In this document: one piece after another, positions 1-6,381 of the stretch | Layout: each line of letters starts with the position of its first letter | How positions within the stretch are numbered: the stretch's first letter is position 1 | Source: Anaerolineaceae bacterium | GTDB taxonomy: Bacteria > Chloroflexota > Anaerolineae > Anaerolineales > Anaerolineaceae | Direction: 5' to 3' | Assembly (NCBI GenBank): GCA_011620465.1 | Contig: WOZC01000164.1 | Coordinates: forward strand, 1-9,368 | DNA length: 9,368 bases | The notes under the pieces: model-generated | What the model saw: only the letters and a program-made list of their open reading frames with translations | Databases searched by the model: none | Told to the model about the DNA's origin: nothing | Program-made: the position numbers and the translations under genes

Positions 1-1
1 C

Positions 2-673
2 GATTACAAAGTCGATAGTGAAAGAATTGAGGTTGTTCCTTTAGCAGCTACTCTGCCCAAGTCAGTCACTTCTAAAAAAGACTCCTTAGTTTCACTGAAA
101 ACTATTGGGCTGCCCATCTATTTGTTGTTGGTAGGTCGGGTTTATGAGCGAAAGGGGATTGATATCGCCATCCAGATCGTCGAACAACTTAACGATTTAG
201 GGTTTACAGCGGAGCTGATTGTTTGCGGAATAAACGATCGACACGTGGAGTCACCTTATGTGAAATTTGTTGGTCCCTATAAGAAAAGTGATCCCAAGCA
301 ATTGCTTGAATATATCAATTTGTATAAATGGGCTCACTTACTCATTCACCCTGCACGGTTTGAAGCAGGCGGCACGGTCTTAAGTGAAGCAGCTGCATTT
401 GGAACGCCTTCCATCACCAATAACACTGGAGGCCTTGCCACCAGTGTTGAGGACGGTGTCTCAGGGATAGTGCTTTCGAAGGGCAGTCCGCCGGAAGATT
501 ACGTAAAAGCCATCATCGACCTGGTGAATGACCCCGAGCGCTACCAGCGGCTGTGCCAGACCACCCGCGAACGCTACGAAAAAGAGCTCAACTGGGAAGT
601 CGCTGGTAAGAGATTGGTCGAAATTCTGGAAGAAGCTGTCCGAAAGCACCAAACAAGACCCATTAAAGGCTGA
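2..673 (+). CDS. Glycosyltransferase family 4 (GT-B), C-terminal part; 5' end outside window
   Basis: The frame is open from base 2, so at least 223 residues of the C-terminal half are present and the true start lies upstream. A TTG at 122 is internal and not a believable start. The visible part begins with the linker strand (VVPLAATLP, about bases 29-58). It continues with LLVGRVYERKGID (from about 125), the usual opening of the GT4 nucleotide-sugar-binding domain. The family's E-x7-E motif is clear in FEAGGTVLSEA, with the two glutamates encoded at 362-364 and 386-388. An SVEDGVSGIVL stretch and a C-terminal helix follow. By family it should transfer a sugar from a nucleotide donor to a growing oligosaccharide on the cytoplasmic side of the membrane; donor and acceptor cannot be read from the sequence. 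The stop is 2 bases before the next gene. Base composition rises sharply at about 460-480 inside the gene. Confidence 0.9.
   Translation, partial: DYKVDSERIEVVPLAATLPKSVTSKKDSLVSLKTIGLPIYLLLVGRVYERKGIDIAIQIVEQLNDLGFTAELIVCGINDRHVESPYVKFVGPYKKSDPKQLLEYINLYKWAHLLIHPARFEAGGTVLSEAAAFGTPSITNNTGGLATSVEDGVSGIVLSKGSPPEDYVKAIIDLVNDPERYQRLCQTTRERYEKELNWEVAGKRLVEILEEAVRKHQTRPIKG
665..669 (+). promoter_or_regulatory. Ribosome binding site for the GTG start at 676
   Basis: AAAGG lies within the last codons of the preceding glycosyltransferase, 6 bases before GTG 676. It supports the GTG start and coupled translation with the upstream gene. Confidence 0.5.
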
Positions 674-675
674 TC

Positions 676-2100
676 GTGACCACAGACGAATTGTCATCCC
701 AAAAACCCCACATCGTCCTGATTGTTGCCCGAGGGGAAGCAGTGCGCAACTTCCTCTACTCCGACACGCTCGCCATCCTCTCGCGCGAGGCTCGGGTGAC
801 GCTGCTGTCTGCCATTTACGACGAGAAGTTCATCCAGCGCTTTGGTCCGCAGGTTGAGCGCATCATCCCCCTGCCAGAGTTAAAAGAAAAATGGATTGTC
901 AAATTCCTGCGGGAACTGATCGACATGGCGCATTACCGCTGGATCTGGACCGAAAAGGTAAAAAACAAGTGGGAGCTGCTGGATTCCGAAGCCCGTACCC
1001 CCAAACAAAAGCTGCGCGTTAAGCTGTTCAAGGCTTTTGCGCGCCTTTTTGCCTCTCGGGGAGGTCTTAACTTCCTGGCGTTTTGGGAGTATCACCTTTC
1101 GATCCTCCTCAACCCGACACCCTTTTTCAAACAGACTTTTAGCGAGCTTAAGCCTGACCTGGTGTTCAACTGTTCCCACATCCACGCCCCGCGGGGGGAG
1201 ATGCCGGCACGGGTTGCCCACCAGATGGGCATTCCCACCGCGACCTTCATCTTTTCCTGGGATAACCTTTCTTCGAGAGGACGCATCTTGCCGCCTTATG
1301 ACCACTTTTTGGTCTGGCATGAAGGCATGCGGGCTGAACTGCTGCACTTGTATCATTTCATCAAGCCCAACCAGGTACACATCACAGGCACTCCACAGTT
1401 TGATTACCATTTCAAGCCGGAATACCAAATGACGCGCGAGCAGCTGGCAAACCACGTTGGTTTTGACCCAAGCCGCGCCTTCGTGCTTTATACCACTGGC
1501 ATGGATCGCGATTTTCCTGGGGAGGCGGCGCATGTGCGTACGGTGATCGACATCTTAAAGGAACTTGACCCCTCAATCCAACCGCAGCTGGTGGTGCGCA
1601 CCTACGTGAAGGGCAACAGCCCCGAGATGGAAGCGCTTGCACATGCCAACACTCCGGATGTCTTTTTTCCGCCGGTCTTGTGGGATACCAACTGGTTCAT
1701 GCCGCAGGAAGAAGATCTGGCGATCTACAGCAGCTTGCTAAAGCAGTGCCTTTTTGGCATCAATCCCGCATCGACAGTGTCGTTGGAACTGATGATGTTC
1801 GGCAAGCCGGTCATGAACCTGGGTTTTGACCCACCAGGCACTAACCTTCCCAAACCACTGCGCTGGCAGCGGCACATCGGATTTGATCACTACCGCCAGG
1901 TCGTGGCGGGTGGGGGTGTGCGCGTAGCTTATTCAGTGGAGGATATGCGCACCATTATCCAGGAGTACGTCCACAGCGGGAATTGCCTGCGAGAAGAGCA
2001 GCAGAGGTTTCTTGATGGTTTTTTTGGTCCCACGCTGGATGGTCAATCAGGCTTACGCGTAGCCGCCGCTCTCGCTAATTTAATTGAAGAATATGAATAA
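676..2100 (+). CDS. Putative GT-B-fold glycosyltransferase-like protein of unrecognised family
   Basis: This is a 474-residue protein starting at GTG 676, two bases after the preceding stop and with AAAGG at good spacing. I cannot assign a named family. It has the outline of a two-domain GT-B protein. The N-terminal domain opens with a hydrophobic strand (HIVLIVARG, 12-20) and contains a Rossmann-like region at 160-215: KPDLVFNCSHIH, then SWDNLSSRGRILPPYDHFLVW. A second domain begins near VHITGTPQFDYH (234-245) and includes the strand FVLYTTG (269-275). Late in the protein, NPASTVSLELMMFGKPVMNLGFD (363-385) occupies the position where retaining GT-B and CDP-glycerol-transferase-like enzymes bind the donor. 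No signal peptide or membrane segment is visible, so it is probably cytoplasmic or membrane-associated. Lying between two transferase genes, it most likely adds a sugar or polyol phosphate; that is inference. GC is about 55-60 %, higher than both flanks. Confidence 0.8.
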   Translation: MTTDELSSQKPHIVLIVARGEAVRNFLYSDTLAILSREARVTLLSAIYDEKFIQRFGPQVERIIPLPELKEKWIVKFLRELIDMAHYRWIWTEKVKNKWELLDSEARTPKQKLRVKLFKAFARLFASRGGLNFLAFWEYHLSILLNPTPFFKQTFSELKPDLVFNCSHIHAPRGEMPARVAHQMGIPTATFIFSWDNLSSRGRILPPYDHFLVWHEGMRAELLHLYHFIKPNQVHITGTPQFDYHFKPEYQMTREQLANHVGFDPSRAFVLYTTGMDRDFPGEAAHVRTVIDILKELDPSIQPQLVVRTYVKGNSPEMEALAHANTPDVFFPPVLWDTNWFMPQEEDLAIYSSLLKQCLFGINPASTVSLELMMFGKPVMNLGFDPPGTNLPKPLRWQRHIGFDHYRQVVAGGGVRVAYSVEDMRTIIQEYVHSGNCLREEQQRFLDGFFGPTLDGQSGLRVAAALANLIEEYE

Positions 2101-3073
2101 GTGTGATTACTCACCCAGCATTTCTATTGTAACGCCGACTTTAAAACGTCCAGATCACGTTAAAGCCTTGTTGGAAAACCTTTCAAAACAAAGCTACTTA
2201 CCCGTCGAGCTAATCCTGGTTGATGGAGCTCCCGTGGAAGTTAAATCAACCGAAGAGGTTGTCAATGAAATGATCGTTGGTTTACCATTCAACGTGAACT
2301 ACATACGGCATGGCGGCGGAACAGCGATCCAACGCAATGTGGGTTTGGAGGAAGTTGAAGGGGACCTGGTTGCGTTTATCGACGATGATATTCGTTTGGA
2401 GCCAGACTTCTTTGCAAAAATTGTCAGCGTCTATGCGGAGGATCAGGATAAAGTAATCGGAGGCATTGCGGGGTACATTACAAACCAATACTTGGATATC
2501 AATAAATCATTCCATTGGCGTGTATATCGCAGGTTGAAATTGTTTAAAACCTACGAGCCAGGCAAATATGATTACGAGACTGGTTACCCAATCAATCGCT
2601 ACTTACAACCGCCGCATGATGGTATCAGAGAAATTGACTTTATGGGCACCAATTGTGGGGTTTGGCGTAGAGAAGTTATCGATAGGGGTTTGCGGTTTGC
2701 TGATTTTTTTGTCGGCTATGGCGTGTTGGAAGATGCTCATTTTGCTCTCCGAGCCAGAAAACAATGGGTGTTGTTAGAGTGTGGTTCAGCACACTGTATT
2801 CACCTTCATGCGAAATCTGCCAGGGAAGACGCCCGGTTAGTGGCAAGAAAAACAGCCGAAAACTACCGTTATGTTTTCATGGACATCGTCCCGAAGCGTA
2901 GCTGGAAACAGGAGTTTCGTTTTTGGCGCGTCCAGTTTTTTGATTTGGGCAGGTTTTTTGTCTACGCTCTTATTCACCCAACCAAGAATAACTGGTTGAC
3001 CCTACTCGGAAAATTTGAAGGGATTTTGCACGCGATATCGATGAAGCCAACTCAAATTCGATCAATAAAGTAG
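2093..3073 (+). CDS. Glycosyltransferase family 2 (GT-A)
   Basis: The protein has 326 residues from ATG 2093, overlapping the previous stop by 8 bases. A TTG at 2084 would add only three residues. The N-terminus is a classic GT2 opening (SISIVTPTLKRPDHVKALLENL, about 9-30), followed by ELILVDGAP (39-47) in the nucleotide-binding strand. The metal-binding DxD motif is LVAFIDDDIRLEPDF (Asp97-99). The probable catalytic-base region is GYGVLEDAHFALRARK (E213-D214), preceded by FMGTNCGVWRREV. HLHA (237-240) lies where some GT2 enzymes carry a metal or substrate contact. The C-terminal 60 residues are basic and aromatic, without a clear membrane helix. By family it is a probably inverting transferase, using a UDP-, GDP- or dTDP-sugar to extend a lipid-linked oligosaccharide in the cytoplasm. 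GC is about 42-45 %, well below the preceding gene, which suggests a different origin. The upstream Shine-Dalgarno (GAAG) is weak, so translational coupling is likely. Confidence 0.92.
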   Translation: MNKCDYSPSISIVTPTLKRPDHVKALLENLSKQSYLPVELILVDGAPVEVKSTEEVVNEMIVGLPFNVNYIRHGGGTAIQRNVGLEEVEGDLVAFIDDDIRLEPDFFAKIVSVYAEDQDKVIGGIAGYITNQYLDINKSFHWRVYRRLKLFKTYEPGKYDYETGYPINRYLQPPHDGIREIDFMGTNCGVWRREVIDRGLRFADFFVGYGVLEDAHFALRARKQWVLLECGSAHCIHLHAKSAREDARLVARKTAENYRYVFMDIVPKRSWKQEFRFWRVQFFDLGRFFVYALIHPTKNNWLTLLGKFEGILHAISMKPTQIRSIK

Positions 3074-3079
3074 TAGATA

Positions 3080-3096
3080 AACTGGTTTTTCCAGTT
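3080..3096 (+). terminator. Possible weak terminator hairpin after the GT2 gene
   Basis: AACTGG (3080-3085) and CCAGTT (3091-3096) form a perfect 6-base stem around a five-T loop, seven bases after the stop at 3071-3073. ATATTTAT follows rather than a clean T-run, so termination strength is doubtful. It sits at the start of the only gap over 100 bases in the window (3074-3174). The rest of that gap is AT-rich. It holds a TATAAG at 3117-3122 with no convincing -35 partner and a small AGTTAACT palindrome (3121-3128). Confidence 0.3.
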
Positions 3097-3174
3097 ATAT
3101 TTATGACCGTCCTGACTATAAGTTAACTAACTGCCTGATTAAATTTCCCTCGAAGAGAATTTGGAAAATAGAGC

Positions 3175-4371
3175 TTGAATCTCCTCGTTATTTCCCATAA
3201 AGAAACATGGTCAGACCATCAATCTCCCACTGGTTTTTCAACCAAGGGTGGGTTTCCATTCCAGATGGAAGCGTTATCGGAGCTTTTTGATGAGACACAA
3301 ATTCTTTCCCTGCAGCGTGCTTCGGATCCTCCTCCAGGTCTTGTTCCGCTAACTGGAAACCACCTTCAGGTTAAAACCCTTCCCGAACCAAAAGGGCATG
3401 ATCTCGAGCGTAAACTGCGCTTGGTGCTTCACTTACCCCGCTGGCTAATGGCCGTCTGGCAAGAGGTTGCGAAAGCAGATGCTGTGCACACGCCGCTGCC
3501 AGGTGATCTGGGCACGGTAGGAATGATCATCGCTCTACTTCAAAAAAAACCGCTTTTTGTGCGCCACTGTGGACGATGGGGCATTCCTTCCAGCGCTTTT
3601 GACGGGTGGCTGCAGCGCTTTTTGGAAAGGATTGCCGGTTCAAGAAACGTGGTGATGGCGACTGGCGGTGCCGATCATCCTCCTTCAAGCCGCAATCCAG
3701 CTATCTCATGGATCTTCTCCACTGCCCTGACAGCACCCGAGTTGGACGAAACTCCCACGGCCAAACCCTGGAAAGCTGGCGAACCTCTGCGGTTGGTAAC
3801 CGTCGGCAGCCTTCTGCCAGGGAAGAACATCTCCGCCCTGATAGCAGCTCTGCCTGAACTGCTTGCGCGAAATCCTGAGCTAAACCTGGAGGTGATAGGC
3901 ACCGGCCGCCTGCTGGAGGACCTGCAGCAGCAAACGCGACAGCTTGGTCTTGAAGAGATTGTGATATTTTCTGGCAATTTGTCTCACGATGAAGTGATGG
4001 CACACCTCTCCCAATCCCATGTTTTTGTTTTTCCCACCCATTCCGAAGGTTTTCCAAAAGCCCTGCTCGAAGCGATGGCTTGCGGACTGCCAATCGTTGC
4101 CAGCCCGGTGTCGGTAATCCCCAGTTTGCTGGAGGGGGGAGCAGGACTACTCTTGAACGGACAGGATGCCCCCTCGATCGCAAATGCCCTGGCTGATCTG
4201 CTCTCGGACCCGGAAAAAATGGCTGTCATGGGACGCCTGGCCCGGGAAAGGGCACAGAGTTATACGCTTGAACGTTGGCGGGATGAAATTGGTCAGCGCC
4301 TCTCGGAAGCGTGGGGTAAACCACTCAAACAGAAATATGTTGATCCTGATCAAGGAGCGGAACTTGCCTGA
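3175..4371 (+). CDS. Glycosyltransferase family 4 (GT-B)
   Basis: The protein has 398 residues from TTG 3175. This start is chosen because MNLLVISHKETWS is a natural first strand for the fold and no in-frame ATG lies nearby upstream. The upstream GGAAAATAGAGC gives only a weak ribosome site. The N-terminal acceptor domain (1-200) contains a glycine-containing loop (TKGGFPFQMEAL, 23-34) and the strand KADAVHTPLPGD. The donor domain starts at RLVTVGSLLPGKNIS (206-220). The E-x7-E motif is HSEGFPKALLEAM, with Glu291 and Glu299. DLLSDPEKMAVMG and ARERAQSYTLERW close the protein as in typical GT4 enzymes. Length is normal for the family. By family it is a retaining cytoplasmic transferase acting on the growing repeat unit; the sugar is unknown. 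It follows the 101-base gap, so it may head a separate transcript. It overlaps the deacetylase gene by 8 bases. An A8 tract at 3542-3549 lies within the coding region. Confidence 0.93.
   Translation: MNLLVISHKETWSDHQSPTGFSTKGGFPFQMEALSELFDETQILSLQRASDPPPGLVPLTGNHLQVKTLPEPKGHDLERKLRLVLHLPRWLMAVWQEVAKADAVHTPLPGDLGTVGMIIALLQKKPLFVRHCGRWGIPSSAFDGWLQRFLERIAGSRNVVMATGGADHPPSSRNPAISWIFSTALTAPELDETPTAKPWKAGEPLRLVTVGSLLPGKNISALIAALPELLARNPELNLEVIGTGRLLEDLQQQTRQLGLEEIVIFSGNLSHDEVMAHLSQSHVFVFPTHSEGFPKALLEAMACGLPIVASPVSVIPSLLEGGAGLLLNGQDAPSIANALADLLSDPEKMAVMGRLARERAQSYTLERWRDEIGQRLSEAWGKPLKQKYVDPDQGAELA
4352..4357 (+). promoter_or_regulatory. Ribosome binding site fixing the deacetylase start at TTG 4364
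   Basis: A full AAGGAG, the best Shine-Dalgarno in the window, lies 6 bases before TTG 4364. It is within the last codons of the preceding transferase. It favours TTG 4364 over the in-frame ATG at 4337, which has no such site and would start 35 bases before the preceding stop. Confidence 0.7.
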
Positions 4372-5215
4372 TTTGCGCGGAAAAATTGGGCAGATCCTTT
4401 GTAAGCTTGGCATCACACCTGCCCTTGCGAGGCGCGTAGCCCACCACGGACGCTTTGCGCTTGTGATGCATGGAGTTTCACCAGCTTTTGATTCATCTTT
4501 ACCCTCATCTGTACAGCCGCATCACACCGCGCAGGAGATGCGCTTGACGCTTTCCTGGCTCAAGCAGTACTTTACCATCCTCACACCTGATCAATTCCTG
4601 AATACGGACCATCCGGGAGTGCTGCTGACATTTGATGACGGTTTTGCGAATAATGTTGACGTTTTGTTGCCAATCCTTGAAGAATTTGATGTCCCGGCGG
4701 TGTTCTTTGTGACCGTTCAGCACGTGCTTAACCCACGGGATTGGCTGCCGGCAACCAGACGTTTGGTTGAACAAGTTTGGCGTAAAACCGAAAATGTGCC
4801 TGAAACAACCGCGCGCAACTTTTTTGATGGCATGACTGTTGAGCAATTGCAAACTTGCGCGCATCATCCTCTCATCACAATAGGCTCCCATACTATCTCA
4901 CACCCCTTCCTTTCAGAATGTTCTCTTCCGGAAATGGAAAATGAAATTTCTGGCAGCAAACGCCAATTGGAAGAACTTGCAGGAAAGCCAGTTGATCTTT
5001 TTGCCTATCCGACCGGGGATTATGATGAGCGTGTCCTCTTGCAAGTTCAGCGAGCCGGATATAGGGCTGCGTTTGCGGTGGATTCACTGAAGTTAGGCGC
5101 CTTGAGGTTTGAGATTCCACGGGTGGGGCTGTATTCTTCAGACCCCCCCTACCTGGGGCTCAAACTCAGCGGTCTTCATCGACCTCCGTTGTATGGCAAA
5201 ATACTTTCATATTGA
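4364..5215 (+). CDS. Polysaccharide deacetylase family protein (CE4 / NodB homology domain)
   Basis: The protein has 283 residues from TTG 4364, chosen for the AAGGAG site; it overlaps the upstream gene by 8 bases. FALVMHGVSP (31-40) matches the usual opening strand of this family. NodB motif 1 is LLTFDDGF, with Asp91 as probable catalytic base and Asp92 as metal ligand. Motif 2 is GSHTISHPF, with His176 and His180 as metal ligands. Motif 3 is FAYPTGDYD (213-221), followed by GYRAAFAVD (232-240). All core residues are present, so it should be active. The family removes N- or O-acetyl groups from glycans using a metal ion. No signal peptide or membrane helix is seen, so action on a cytoplasmic lipid-linked intermediate is likely, though non-classical export cannot be excluded. 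Position between two GT4 genes and near an acyltransferase suggests repeat-unit tailoring. A C7 tract (5143-5149) near the 3' end is notable. Confidence 0.9.
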   Translation: MPDLRGKIGQILCKLGITPALARRVAHHGRFALVMHGVSPAFDSSLPSSVQPHHTAQEMRLTLSWLKQYFTILTPDQFLNTDHPGVLLTFDDGFANNVDVLLPILEEFDVPAVFFVTVQHVLNPRDWLPATRRLVEQVWRKTENVPETTARNFFDGMTVEQLQTCAHHPLITIGSHTISHPFLSECSLPEMENEISGSKRQLEELAGKPVDLFAYPTGDYDERVLLQVQRAGYRAAFAVDSLKLGALRFEIPRVGLYSSDPPYLGLKLSGLHRPPLYGKILSY

Positions 5216-5244
5216 CGAAATCTTTTGATCGCATAATATTCACG

Positions 5245-6381
5245 ATGGCATCTTCTGATAAAAAACTAAAGGTCATTTTTCTGATAAACGAGTTGGGTAA
5301 GGGCGGCAGTGAGCGCCAGCTTTACCTGCTGCTCAAGCATATGGATCTGAATGCGGCTGAGCCTTTGGTGGTCGTTTTTAATCCGAGTACGCTCACCGAT
5401 TATGCTGACGCTATTCGAGCTCTTGGGATCCAGGTTTTGCCTCTGCCATCCTCAAAGAATTCACCACTCAAAAGGCTCTTCTGGCTGATCCGTTTCTTCA
5501 GGCAGAAAAAACCAGACGTGGTTCATTCCTGGAGCGCGTCGGATAACCCCTATGCTGGCATTGCTGGTCTGTTGGCGGGCGTCCCCCTTCGCCTGGGTTC
5601 CTTCCGTGATTCTTTGGCAAACCGCGGTTTCCTCAATCTATCGAAATTGTTCCAATATCTGGCTATCCATACCTGTCCCATTCTTGTGGTGAACGCTCAG
5701 AGTATTCTTGAAGAATTGCACGTCCGCGGTTTTTCCACAAACAGGCTCTTCCTCCTCGAAAATTGCGTTGAAATTCCACCCAATTCTATTGAAATTGACC
5801 TGCCAGCAGCACTATCCAGTGAATTCCGTTTGGTAGGTACAGTCGGTAATATTCGCCGCAAGAAAAATGTTCACATCTTTATTGAAGGAATATTTCTCCT
5901 AACCGATCGTTTCCCCGACCTTCGCGGCGTGATTGTAGGACAGCCTATCCCTGATGAACTCGATTATTACCAATCCATTCAGCGATTGATCCAGGAAAGA
6001 GACCTCACTGAAAAAATCATCCTGTTGGGTTTCAGGGATGACGCCCCGCTTTTGGTGCGCAAATTCGAGGTTTTCTGCCTGCTTTCTGACTTCGAGGGAT
6101 CTCCCAATGCCGTGCTCGAGGCTATGGCAGCCGGACGACCTGTGATTGCTTCCAACACCAGCGGTATTCCTGATTTGGTTCAGGATGGCGTAACGGGTTA
6201 TCTTGTCCCGCCTGGCGACGCGACAGCCTTTGCCAGCGCGTTGGAAAAAATGCTGAATAACCCTGACCGGGAGGAAATGGGTGCAAAAGGTCGAAAGCGG
6301 GTAGAATCAAAGTGCGGCTGCCAGGATTCAGCCGCACGATTGCTGGAGCTTTACCAGCAGCTTTTGAAAAGGAAGAAATGA
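5245..6381 (+). CDS. Glycosyltransferase family 4 (GT-B)
   Basis: The protein has 378 residues from ATG 5245. An alternative TTG at 5212 overlaps the previous stop by 4 bases and would add 11 residues (MTKSFDRIIFT). Neither start has a good ribosome site; ATG is preferred because the fold's first strand (LKVIFLINELGKGGSERQL, 8-26) begins soon after it. That segment carries the GGSE loop of GT4 enzymes. A DVVHSWSASDNPYAG stretch (91-105) and the linker LFLLENCVEIPPN (168-180) follow. The donor domain opens with LVGTVGNIRRKKNVH (196-210). The E-x7-E motif is DFEGSPNAVLEAM, with Glu284 and Glu292, followed by GRPVIASNTSGIPDLVQDG. Length and domain order are normal. It is probably a retaining sugar transferase building the same glycan; the substrate is unknown. 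Its last four bases overlap the GNAT gene start (ATGA), typical of coupled translation. Confidence 0.93.
   Translation: MASSDKKLKVIFLINELGKGGSERQLYLLLKHMDLNAAEPLVVVFNPSTLTDYADAIRALGIQVLPLPSSKNSPLKRLFWLIRFFRQKKPDVVHSWSASDNPYAGIAGLLAGVPLRLGSFRDSLANRGFLNLSKLFQYLAIHTCPILVVNAQSILEELHVRGFSTNRLFLLENCVEIPPNSIEIDLPAALSSEFRLVGTVGNIRRKKNVHIFIEGIFLLTDRFPDLRGVIVGQPIPDELDYYQSIQRLIQERDLTEKIILLGFRDDAPLLVRKFEVFCLLSDFEGSPNAVLEAMAAGRPVIASNTSGIPDLVQDGVTGYLVPPGDATAFASALEKMLNNPDREEMGAKGRKRVESKCGCQDSAARLLELYQQLLKRKK

Noticed and set aside
528..857. A 109-codon + strand frame crossing the junction of the first two genes
   Set aside because: It overlaps two well-supported frames and its product is low in recognisable structure, so it is a shadow frame.
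880..1533. A 217-codon open frame on the - strand
   Set aside because: It lies fully within the gene at 676-2100, has no recognisable domain and no ribosome site, and reads as the antisense shadow of a GC-rich gene.
3117..3122. TATAAG as a -10 element for the GT4 gene at 3175
   Set aside because: No -35 match sits 16-18 bases upstream, so it is kept only as part of the gap description.
3701..4183. A 160-codon - strand frame opposite the GT4 gene at 3175-4371
   Set aside because: It is antisense to the conserved donor domain, with no family resemblance.
4166..4363. 5' extension of the deacetylase frame to an ATG at 4166
   Set aside because: That stretch lies inside the donor domain of the upstream GT4 gene. 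The NodB fold and the AAGGAG site both place the start at 4364.
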